Assembly (NCBI RefSeq): GCF_002343915.1
Contig: NZ_NETK01000001.1
Coordinates: 2,676,001-2,740,000, forward strand
Reading direction: 5' to 3'
From: Nannocystis exedens
Lineage (GTDB): Bacteria > Myxococcota_A > Polyangia > Nannocystales > Nannocystaceae
DNA: 64,000 nucleotides
The notes beneath the pieces are model-generated. The model was not told where the DNA came from, ran no database searches, and saw only the letters and a list, made by a program, of their open reading frames with translations. The position numbers and the translations under genes were made by a program. Positions 1-7,490 of this stretch are shown in pieces; position 1 is the first letter of the stretch, and each line of letters opens with the position of its first letter.

Positions 1-1
1 G

Positions 2-124
2 CTGTCCGCCGAGGTACCCACGAACCCGCGGCTGCGCGACGTCGTCGTGAGGCCGCACGCGCTCGACCTGTACGACCGGCTGCGGCCGAAGGATGAGGAG
101 GGTGACGATGGCTCTCGCACCTGA
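2..124 (+). CDS. istA: IS21-type transposase IstA, C-terminal end only
   Basis: Forty codons are open from the window edge to a TGA at 122-124 and read as the tail of an IstA-like transposase (LSAEVPTNPRLRDVV then RPHALDLYDRL). The call rests mainly on context: the frame runs straight into an istB gene and overlaps its start, the standard istA-istB layout of IS21 elements, where IstA does the DDE strand transfer and IstB is the helper ATPase. The catalytic part lies outside the window, so integrity cannot be judged. Confidence 0.7.
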   Translation: MSAEVPTNPRLRDVVVRPHALDLYDRLRPKDEEGDDGSRT

Positions 125-863
125 CGATGCCCTGCGAAGGCGCGCTCTGGGTCTCGGCCTGCATGGCTTGTACGCACGCTGGGATGAGGTCGTCCGCGAG
201 CCGTGGCTGCGCACCGTCCTCGACATCGAGGAGCACGAGCGAAAGCGTCGCAGCCTCGAGCGCCGCATGCTCGCCGCCAAGCTGACCGCGATGAAGCCGA
301 TCGCCGACTACGACTGGAAGCACCCGAAGCTCGACCGCGCCCTCGTCGACGAACTCTTCGAGCTCGGCTTCATCCGCGAAGCCGTCAACGTCGTCTTCCT
401 CGGCCCCAACGGCGTCGGCAAGACCATGCTCGCGCAAAACCTCGCCCACCACGCCGTCCTGCAGGGCTACACCGCCCGCTTCACGACCGCCTCCGCGATG
501 CTCGGTGACCTCGCCGCGCAGGACGGCGCCGCCGCGCTGCGCCGTCGCCTGCACCGCTACGTCAAGCCCGCGCTGCTCGTCGTCGACGAGCTCGGCTACC
601 TGCCCTACAGCAACCGCTACGCCGACCTGCTCTTCGAGGTCGTCTCCCAGCGATACACCAAGGCGCCGGTCGTGATCACCACCAATCGGCCCTTCAGCGA
701 GTGGGCCGCCGTCTTCCACAGCGCCTCCTGCGTCGGCACCCTCCTCGATCGCCTCTGCCACAAGGTCGAGATCGTCGAGATCGCCGGCGAATCCTGGCGC
801 CTCAAGGAAGCCAACGAACGCACCTCCCGTCGCCGTAGCCGTCCGCCAAAACCCCCAGGCTGA
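108..863 (+). CDS. istB: IS21-family helper ATPase IstB
   Basis: This is the AAA+ helper ATPase of an IS21-type element, which assembles on target DNA and stimulates IstA. The Walker A motif GPNGVGKT is at about residue 100 and Walker B LLVVDELGYL about 50 residues later, followed by the sensor stretch VVITTNRPFSEW; total length (251 aa) is normal for the family. I chose the ATG at 108 because AGGAGG lies at 96-101, six bases upstream; an in-frame ATG at 93 would sit before that ribosome site. The start overlaps the end of istA (stop at 122-124), implying translational coupling. The basic RRRSRPPKPPG tail is normal for IstB. The gene looks intact. Confidence 0.93.
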   Translation: MALAPDDALRRRALGLGLHGLYARWDEVVREPWLRTVLDIEEHERKRRSLERRMLAAKLTAMKPIADYDWKHPKLDRALVDELFELGFIREAVNVVFLGPNGVGKTMLAQNLAHHAVLQGYTARFTTASAMLGDLAAQDGAAALRRRLHRYVKPALLVVDELGYLPYSNRYADLLFEVVSQRYTKAPVVITTNRPFSEWAAVFHSASCVGTLLDRLCHKVEIVEIAGESWRLKEANERTSRRRSRPPKPPG

Positions 864-904
864 CCGCCCGCAGCCAGCTCCCGCATCACGTCCACGCCGG
901 CGCT

Positions 905-2410
905 GTGCGCCGGCGATTTGCGTCGGCGTCCGACACCGGCGCTACCCACCGGCGCCGGACACCGGCGCTACGCTGCGGATCGTGGCCGGCGACAACAACA
1001 AGGTGTATCCGCACCGAGTTCGATTTTCAACCGGCCGGGCGGAGGCGTGTCGAGGCCGCCTTCGACGCCGGGCGGGTCAGCTCGGACGGCGGCCTGCTGT
1101 TGCTGCGCGAGCTGACCAAGAGTTCAGGTGTGTTTCGGGACTTCGCGGCCTGCTTCCGGGACCACCGCGACCCGAGCCGCATCGAGCAAACCGTCGAGGA
1201 ATTGCTCGCGCAGCGCGTGCTGGGCCTGCTGTGTGGTTACGAGGACCTGAACGACCACGACGTGCTCCGCGACGATGCCTTGCTCGCGCTGGCGATAGGC
1301 AAGGCCGATCCGACCGGCGAGCAGCGCAAGCGGGTGCGCGACCGGGGCCATGCGCTGGCGGGCAAGAGCACGCTGAACCGCCTGGAGCTGGCGAAGCCCA
1401 CGGTGGCCGGCGACGAGCGCTACAAGAAGATCAGCTACGACGACCACGGCATCCAGCGCCTCTTCGTCGACACCTTCCTGGCCGCGCACGATCGGCCGCC
1501 CGCCGAGATCGTCCTCGATCTCGACGCGACGGACGACCCCGTACACGGCAAGCAGGAGGGTCGCTTCTTCCACGGCTTCTACGACAGCTACTGCTACCTG
1601 CCGCTGTACGTCTCCTGCGGCGACTTCATCCTTGGCGCCGCGCTGAACACCGCCGACAAGCAGCCAGTCAGCGGCGCGGTCGAGGAGCTCGAGAGGATCG
1701 TCAGTCAGATCCTCGCTCGCTGGCCGGCCGTCCGGATCATCGTGCGCGGCGATTCCGGCTTCTGCCGCGACGAGGTCATGCGCTGGTGCGAGGACAACGG
1801 CCTCTTCTTCGTCCTCGGCCTGCAGAAGAACTCGCGCCTGATCGCCGAGATCGAGGACGAGATGACGCAGGCCCGCACCACCTCCGAGCAGACCGGCAAG
1901 GAAGCACGCGTCTTCAAGGACTTTCGCTACGAGACCAACCGGACGTGGTCGCGAGAGCGCCGGGTGGTCGGCAAGGCCGAGTACACGACGGACAAGGAGA
2001 ATCCGCGCTTCGTCGCCACCAACCTCTCGCAGGACGAGTACGACGCGCGCTCGCTCTACGAGGACCTCTACTGCGCTCGTGGGGACATGGAGAACCGGAT
2101 CAAGGAGCAGCAGCTCGGCCTCTTCGCCGACCGCACCAGCGCCCACACGCTGCGCGCCAACCAGCTCCGCCTGTGGCTGTCGTCCGTCGCCTACATGATT
2201 CTCAACGAGCTCCGCCGGATCGCCCTCGCCGGCACCGAGCTCGCCCACGCCCAGGTCTCCACGATCCGCACGCGGCTGCTCAAGATCGGCGCCATCGTCA
2301 CCGCCTCGGTCCGCAGGCTCCGCGTCTCCCTAAGCTCGGTCTTCCCGCTCCAGCACGTGTGGTGGCGCGTCCTCGAGAACCTCCACCGCCATCACGTCAT
2401 GAGACGCTGA
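905..2410 (+). CDS. IS1380-family transposase, copy 1 (left end lost)
   Basis: DDE transposase of the IS1380 family. The body from about 998 onward matches the complete copy at 2716-4170 with only six amino-acid differences that I count in about 466 residues (SRIEQT against SRVEHT, YVSCGD/YVFCGD, SQDEYD/SHDEYD, and two Ile/Leu swaps). Family features visible are VSSDGGLLLLREL near the N-terminus, DLDATDDPVHGKQEG (first Asp region), RGDSGFCRDEV (second Asp region) and the GDMENRIKEQQ segment (catalytic Glu region). The first 30 or so residues, read from a GTG at 905, come from unrelated sequence that overlaps the IS21 end, so this N-terminus is a fusion and the native start is missing. The element is therefore probably not autonomous, although the catalytic core is open. 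Its right end at 2654 is intact. Confidence 0.85.
   Translation: MRRRFASASDTGATHRRRTPALRCGSWPATTTRCIRTEFDFQPAGRRRVEAAFDAGRVSSDGGLLLLRELTKSSGVFRDFAACFRDHRDPSRIEQTVEELLAQRVLGLLCGYEDLNDHDVLRDDALLALAIGKADPTGEQRKRVRDRGHALAGKSTLNRLELAKPTVAGDERYKKISYDDHGIQRLFVDTFLAAHDRPPAEIVLDLDATDDPVHGKQEGRFFHGFYDSYCYLPLYVSCGDFILGAALNTADKQPVSGAVEELERIVSQILARWPAVRIIVRGDSGFCRDEVMRWCEDNGLFFVLGLQKNSRLIAEIEDEMTQARTTSEQTGKEARVFKDFRYETNRTWSRERRVVGKAEYTTDKENPRFVATNLSQDEYDARSLYEDLYCARGDMENRIKEQQLGLFADRTSAHTLRANQLRLWLSSVAYMILNELRRIALAGTELAHAQVSTIRTRLLKIGAIVTASVRRLRVSLSSVFPLQHVWWRVLENLHRHHVMRR
931..971. repeat. Direct repeats at the probable IS21 right end
   Basis: A 15-base near-identical direct repeat occurs at 931-945 and 957-971 (core GACACCGGCGCTAC), just after istB. 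IS21 elements carry several short transposase-binding repeats near their ends, so this is probably the right end of the IS21 element. The exact tip cannot be fixed from this side alone; it should lie between 971 and about 998, where IS1380 homology starts. Confidence 0.5.
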
Positions 2411-2654
2411 CGGCCTCGACATCCGTCACTCAAAGGGCGCGCCGCGCTGCGCGCCGGGGCTCGTCTGTCCTTATGCGCAGGTCACCCCAAACGCGCAGCC
2501 GGCTTTGTAATCCATCTAACAGCTCGATCTCGCGCCAGCAGTGGGCGTAACGAGCGCGCCTCCCGGCTCACGTCGACGGCGTCCAACACCCTTCCACCAA
2601 GCCCCCTGACAGGCGCTTGGCGGGCCCCCACCCATCCGTGGTGAGAAATCCGGA
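998..2654 (+). mobile_element. IS1380-family element copy 1, missing its left terminus
   Basis: Homology to the complete copy begins at about 998 and runs to 2654, where the right inverted repeat CCGTGGTGAGAAATCCGGA is intact. No matching left repeat is found between istB and 998. The probable cause is insertion of the IS21 element into, or recombination at, the left end; if it was insertion, the missing 100 bases should lie upstream of this window. Confidence 0.75.
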
Positions 2655-2675
2655 CTAGTCCGGATTTCTCACCAC
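2638..2675. repeat. 38-bp perfect palindrome at the junction of two IS1380 copies
   Basis: The right end of copy 1 and the left end of copy 2 face each other across CTAG (2655-2658). Because the ends are inverted repeats, the join makes a perfect 38-base palindrome (GTGGTGAGAAATCCGGA then CTAG then the complement). CTAG recurs at 4415-4418 after copy 2, as expected for a 4-bp target duplication. Confidence 0.9.
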
Positions 2676-4414
2676 GGGAAGGAATTCCGGCCGCACTTCC
2701 CGAGTTCGAGCGGGTGTGAAACGATTGCTGACCACCCAGGGGTACGGCCGGAACACGACAAGGTGTATCCGCACCGAGTTCGATTTTCAACCGGCCGGGC
2801 GGAGGCGTGTCGAGGCCGCCTTCGACGCCGGGCGGGTCAGCTCGGACGGCGGCCTGCTGTTGCTGCGCGAGCTGACCAAGAGTTCAGGTGTGTTTCGGGA
2901 CTTCGCGGCCTGCTTTCGGGACCACCGCGACCCGAGCCGGGTCGAGCACACCGTCGAGGAACTGCTCGCGCAGCGCGTGCTGGGCCTGCTGTGTGGTTAC
3001 GAGGACCTGAACGACCACGACGTGCTCCGCGACGATGCCTTGCTCGCGCTGGCGATAGGCAAGGCCGATCCGACCGGCGAGCAGCGCAAGCGGGTGCGCG
3101 ACCGGGGCCATGCGCTGGCGGGCAAGAGCACGCTGAACCGCCTGGAGCTGGCGAAGCCCACGGTGGCCGGCGACGAGCGCTACAAGAAGATCAGCTACGA
3201 CGACCACGGGATTCAGCGCCTCTTCGTCGACACCTTCCTGGCCGCGCACGATCGGCCGCCCGCCGAGATCGTCCTCGATCTCGACGCGACGGACGACCCC
3301 GTACACGGCAAGCAGGAGGGTCGCTTCTTCCATGGCTTCTACGACAGCTACTGCTACCTGCCGCTGTACGTCTTCTGCGGCGACTTCATCCTTGGCGCCG
3401 CGCTGAACACCGCCGACAAGCAGCCAGTCAGCGGCGCGGTCGAGGAGCTCGAGAGGATCGTCAGTCAGATCCTCGCTCGCTGGCCGGCCGTCCGGATCAT
3501 CGTGCGCGGCGATTCCGGCTTCTGCCGCGACGAGGTCATGCGCTGGTGCGAGGACAACGGCCTCTTCTTCGTCCTCGGCCTGCAGAAGAACTCGCGCCTG
3601 ATCGCCGAGATCGAGGACGAGATGACGCAGGCCCGCACCACCTCCGAGCAGACCGGCAAGGAAGCACGCGTCTTCAAGGACTTTCGCTACGAGACCAACC
3701 GGACGTGGTCGCGAGAGCGCCGGGTGGTCGGCAAGGCCGAGTACACGACGGACAAGGAGAATCCGCGCTTCGTCGCCACCAACCTCTCGCATGACGAGTA
3801 CGACGCGCGCTCGCTCTACGAGGACCTCTACTGCGCTCGCGGAGACATGGAGAACAGGATCAAGGAGCAGCAACTCGGCCTCTTCGCCGACCGCACCAGC
3901 GCCCACACGCTGCGCGCCAACCAGCTCCGCCTGTGGCTCTCGTCCGTCGCCTACATGATCCTCAACGAGCTCCGCCGACTCGCCCTCGCCGGCACCGAGC
4001 TCGCCCACGCCCAGGTCTCCACGATCCGCACGCGGCTGCTCAAGATCGGCGCCATCGTCACCGCCTCGGTCCGCAGGATCCGCGTCTCCCTAAGCTCAGT
4101 CTTCCCACTCCAGCACGTGTGGTGGCGCGTCCTCGAGAACCTCCACCGTCATCACGTCATGAGACGCTGACGGCCCTCGCCGTCCGTCACACAATGGTGC
4201 GCTGCGCTGCGCGCCGGGATTCGTCTGTCCTTATGCGCAGGTCACCCAAAACGCGTAGCCGGCTTTGTAATCCCTCTTACAGCTCGATCTCGCGCCAGCC
4301 CCGGGCGTAACGAGCGCGGCCTCGCGGCTCACGTCGACGGCGTCCAACAACCTCCCGCCAAGCCGCTTGACAGCCGCTTGCCGGGCCCCACCTATCCGTG
4401 GTGAGAAATCCGGA
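2659..4414 (+). mobile_element. Complete IS1380-family insertion sequence, copy 2
   Basis: The element is 1756 bp, bounded by 19-bp perfect inverted repeats (left TCCGGATTTCTCACCACGG at 2659; right complement ending at 4414) and flanked by CTAG on both sides. It holds one full transposase gene. It inserted directly at the right end of copy 1. Because CTAG lies inside ACTAGT on both sides, the exact tip could shift by a base. Confidence 0.88.
2716..4170 (+). CDS. IS1380-family transposase, copy 2 (complete)
   Basis: Full-length DDE transposase (484 aa) of the IS1380 family, catalysing cut-and-paste movement of the surrounding element. The N-terminal block FDFQPAGRRRVEAAFDAG and VSSDGGLLLLREL, the DLDATDDPVHG, RGDSGFCRDEV and GDMENRIKEQQ motifs, and the C-terminal NQLRLWLSSVAYMI helix are all present. 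The start is a GTG at 2716, 57 bases inside the left inverted repeat, giving MKRLLTTQGYG before the region shared with copy 1. No strong ribosome site is visible. The coding frame is uninterrupted and both element ends are intact, so this copy could be active. It could also supply transposase in trans to copy 1. Confidence 0.93.
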   Translation: MKRLLTTQGYGRNTTRCIRTEFDFQPAGRRRVEAAFDAGRVSSDGGLLLLRELTKSSGVFRDFAACFRDHRDPSRVEHTVEELLAQRVLGLLCGYEDLNDHDVLRDDALLALAIGKADPTGEQRKRVRDRGHALAGKSTLNRLELAKPTVAGDERYKKISYDDHGIQRLFVDTFLAAHDRPPAEIVLDLDATDDPVHGKQEGRFFHGFYDSYCYLPLYVFCGDFILGAALNTADKQPVSGAVEELERIVSQILARWPAVRIIVRGDSGFCRDEVMRWCEDNGLFFVLGLQKNSRLIAEIEDEMTQARTTSEQTGKEARVFKDFRYETNRTWSRERRVVGKAEYTTDKENPRFVATNLSHDEYDARSLYEDLYCARGDMENRIKEQQLGLFADRTSAHTLRANQLRLWLSSVAYMILNELRRLALAGTELAHAQVSTIRTRLLKIGAIVTASVRRIRVSLSSVFPLQHVWWRVLENLHRHHVMRR

Positions 4415-4417
4415 CTA

Positions 4418-5632
4418 GTGCTCCGACCGTAGCGTAGCGATCAAAAACCATGCGCGAATTTGCGCTCTGTCCGAGATTCTGATCTACGGGTGCCATGAGG
4501 CGGAAGAAGCCACGACCCCGGTTCCCCGGACTCAAGCTCAAGGACGAGGATCGAGAGCTCCTGCGGCGAAAGGCTCGGGAGCGGCAAACGGAGCGGACCT
4601 GGAAGCGAATACGCATGCTGCAGATGTTGGACGAGGGGAAGTCGCTGGCGGCGACGGCGGCAGCGGTTGGATCGGCGGTCCCATCCGTTCGGCGGGTTGG
4701 AGAGCGGTATCTCGCCGCGGGCGTCGAAGTCGCGCTCAAGGACGCGAAGCGGCCGATCCCGCCGCGGAAGCTCGACGCTCGGCAAGAAGCGGCGATCGTC
4801 GCCATGGTCTGCGGGCCACCTCCCGAAGGACGCGCTCGGTGGACAATCATGCTCATCGTCGAGGAGTGCATGAAACGCAAGCTCGTCGAGCAAGTCGGCC
4901 GGGAGACGATCCGGGTGTTGTTGAAGAACCACGCGCTCAAGCCGTGGCGGGAAAAAAATGTGGTGCGTTCCCCAGATCGACGAGGAGTACGTCGCACGGA
5001 TGGACGACGTCCTCGACACCCTGGCGCAACCAGCCGACGCGTCGGAGCCGGTCGTCGCCCTGGATGAACGACCGGTCGTACTTCGAGACCCCGCTCGACC
5101 TGGCCGGCCAGCCTCACCTGGCCGCATGGCTCGCCAGGACTATGAATACGTGCGGCGCGGAACCGCAAATGTCTTCTGCATCGTCGAGCCCAAGGCAGGA
5201 CGCCACCTGACCTACGCGACGCCCAACCGCACGGCGAAGCAGTTCGCTCGGGCTCTCCGCAAGATAGCCCAACGATATCGTTCGGCGTGGACGATTCACC
5301 TCGTCATGGACAACCTCAATACCCACCGCCAGAACTCGTTGTGCATGGCCTTCGGCGATGATGCGGGGCGCGAGCTATGGAGCCGCTTTACCGTGCACTA
5401 TACTCCCAAGCACGGGAGTTGGCTCAACCCTGCTGAGAACGAGGCGAGCTTGTGGTCACGTGAATGCCTTGGACGTCTCCGGATCGGCTCTCTCACCGAA
5501 TTGCGCCGTCGCACGTCCTTGTGGAACAAGGACGCCCACCGGCGACGGCGGAAGATCACTTGGCGGTTCACCAAGGAGCAAGCCCGAGCGGTGTTCAAAC
5601 TCGACCAGATCTCTACGTCGCGGTCGGAGCAC
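4418..5632 (+). mobile_element. IS630-family element inserted in the CTAG beside IS1380 copy 2
   Basis: The ends are perfect 12-bp inverted repeats, GTGCTCCGACCG at 4418-4429 and its complement at 5621-5632, each flanked by TA (4416-4417 and 5633-5634). Duplication of TA, preferentially inside CTAG, is the hallmark of IS630 elements. Removing the element and one TA restores CCGGA-CTAG-CTCGCC, so the target was the CTAG next to IS1380 copy 2, and this insertion is the younger event. Confidence 0.88.
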
Positions 5633-5635
5633 TAG
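4495..5635 (+). pseudogene. IS630-family transposase split by a frame change at an A7 run
   Basis: The first part (from ATG 4495) encodes the helix-turn-helix DNA-binding half (ERTWKRIRMLQMLDEGKS, then PSVRRVGERY). The second part, in the +1 frame, encodes the DDE half: LDERPVVL (first Asp), VMDNLNTH (second Asp) and LNPAENEASLW (Glu). The junction is an A7 tract at 4952-4958; with six A the frame would read KPWREKMWCVPQIDEE, the usual family sequence. This could be an inactivating indel, a sequencing error in a homopolymer, or slippage at the A-run, which is used by some IS630 elements. The stop codon TAG (5633-5635) is formed by the duplicated target TA plus the flanking G, so the element itself does not encode its own stop. 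Confidence 0.8.
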
Positions 5636-5713
5636 CTCGCCTGTGCGGCGCTTCAGCCGGATGGCACGGTTCGTAGCCAACTAAGAGACGCCGATGGACA
5701 CGAACTCCGGGAG

Positions 5714-5925
5714 AGTACGACGAGGACGAACTCGTCGCGGACGGACGCGCCGTCGACGAAGAGGTTGACGACCGCGATTCGTCGTGGGAACTCGACCCTG
5801 ATTTTTGGAGTGATCTGTACGATCTGCCCGCCCGGCGCCACCCGTTCAAGCCGGCGACCGCGCCGTTCACAGGGCAGGCCTCCTTGTGGAGCACGCCTTC
5901 CTGTGTTGATCTATTCGCGTCATGA
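5714..5925 (+). pseudogene. Tail of an acidic protein, translationally coupled to the next ORF
   Basis: An open frame with no start of its own reads EYDEDELVADGRAVDEEV, then WELDPDFWSDLYDLPARRHP, and ends SCVDLFAS. Its TGA overlaps the ATG of the following ORF as ATGA at 5922-5925, the typical sign of an operon junction. The 5' part is missing; the IS630 element lies about 80 bp upstream, so the gene was probably cut during insertion or deletion in this IS block. I do not recognise the family. Confidence 0.45.
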
Positions 5926-7088
5926 TCGCCCTCGTCCCCCTCGCGCGCCCTGCCGAGGTCCTGCTCTGGGCCGCCCCACTCCCTGGCGAGTCCGAGTTCG
6001 TCCTCGAAGACCCGCTCGCGCTCGACTACCTCGGCCAGCAGGTCGGCTATTTTCTCCTCCCGGCGCTCACCACCCGCAGCGGTCAGGCCCAGTACTTCGC
6101 CGTCGTCCTCTACGGCCTCGATCTCGCCGAGCGCGCTCTCAAGGAATACGGCCTGCCCGACGACGATGACGAGCGCCGTCGGCTGTTCGAACGCTGGGAG
6201 CGGCTATGGGCGCTCGCCACCCTCGAATCGCGCAACGGTTCACTCGGCCGTGGACACCCCGACGCCATGCGCGGCGCTCGTGGCGTCAGCAAGGCCTGGT
6301 TCTCCGGCGAAAAGCCGCTCCCGCGCGATTACCCGCTGATTTCTCGCCAGAGCGAGCTGAGCGGCCTCGGCGCGTACCTCGTCCCGCTCCGCGACCTCGG
6401 CCTCGTCTACCCCGACAGCCTGCGGATCACCCCGGCCGCCACCCCGATCGTCGACGCCTTCTGGGGCGAGCCCGGCACCATGCACATGCAGCGCTTCGAC
6501 AACTGGGCGTTGCACGTCCTCGCGCCGGCCACCGCTCGCATCGAGCGCAAGTTCCCAAACTTCCGCCTCGCCACCCTCGGCGAGCGCTCGCGCCTGACCA
6601 GCATCCTCGGCCGCAAGCCCCAGCAAGATCCCATCTTCGAGGCCGTCGTCGAGCGCGCCCCGCCGCCGACCCTCGCCGTCGCCCGCCTCGTCGAGCAGGG
6701 TCCGCAGGAATGCAACCCGCTCTCGCATTACCCTTGCCCTGCAGGCGAAGGCTGCTACCTGAACTACGGGGGCAACCCGGACCCTGTCATTGAGGTGTCT
6801 TGCTCCGATCTTCCAAAGGGGGCTGGCGTCGGCTCCTCGTATGGATCGGGCCCAGGCGTCAACTGTGAGCGCGGACTTGCCTGTGTCGCCAAGGAATTCG
6901 ACCCCGCTTGCGAAACGTTGCCCGAGGACGAGGGGTGCTGCCAGCCGCTCTGTGACCTTGGTGCACCCGACGCGTGCGAAGCTGGCCGCACCTGCGTCCC
7001 CTATCAGGATCTTCTTTCTCGTCTTGAACTTCTGCCGAGCTCGGATTCCTCGGGTTCTGCATCCCGTCGTGGGCCTGGCCTTGCATGA
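5922..7088 (+). pseudogene. Chimeric ORF: unrecognised protein fused to a Cys-rich surface-protein tail
   Basis: The 388-residue frame has two unlike parts. Residues 1 to about 260 (MIALVPLARPAEVLLWAAPL, then LDYLGQQVGYFLLPALTTRS, GLVYPDSLRITPAATPIV) are a soluble alpha/beta-looking protein of a family I cannot name. From about residue 262 (position 6705) the sequence becomes Cys-rich (CNPLSHYPCPAGEGCYLNYG, GCCQPLCDLGAPDACEAGRT), resembling the C-terminal part of secreted myxobacterial Cys-rich lipoproteins. That motif normally ends shortly after TCVPY, but here it breaks into low-value sequence (LLSRLELLPSSDSSGSASRR). No signal peptide or linker precedes the Cys-rich part. I read this as a recombination chimera, not a functional fusion. 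The upstream partner is coupled by ATGA. Confidence 0.5.
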
Positions 7089-7091
7089 CGC

Positions 7092-7490
7092 AGAGCGAGT
7101 TTGTCCACGCGAAGAGGCCCGCCCGGCGCGCTGGTGGAGTTCGACCTCCGGGAGGTCATCTGCCAGCTTGTCGGCCGACGACCCAGCCGTCGACAACCTC
7201 GAGCTCGAGCTGCGCTGACTCGGCACGCCGAGCGAGAACAATCATGGGTACCCGAAGCTGTTTTTGGGCAACTTTTGGGGCAACCCGAGGCCACCCGCCG
7301 CAATCCGCGCCCTCGCCCGCTCTCCCAGAAGGCCCCCAAAGTGGAGATCCGCGGCGGTTTGCGGATTGGGGGCATTTGGGGGAGCGGGCTAAGCCATGGA
7401 CATCATCACAATTGTCCACGCTACGTTCGAGATGGCTCCTCACGCGCGAAGCGGCCGGCGCCGCGAGGCCGGCCGTTCGTGGCGGGCCGT
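7092..7490. other. Gap of 400 bp with a nested hairpin
   Basis: No convincing gene. At 7333-7382 there is a nested inverted repeat: CCCCCAAA pairs with TTTGGGGG and, inside it, ATCCGC (7347-7352) pairs with GCGGAT (7361-7366). It lies downstream of the stop of the minus-strand lipoprotein gene (7491) and could act as its terminator, though there is no U-tract. A tandem TTTTGGGCAAC / TTTTGGGGCAAC occurs near 7262-7285. Confidence 0.4.
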
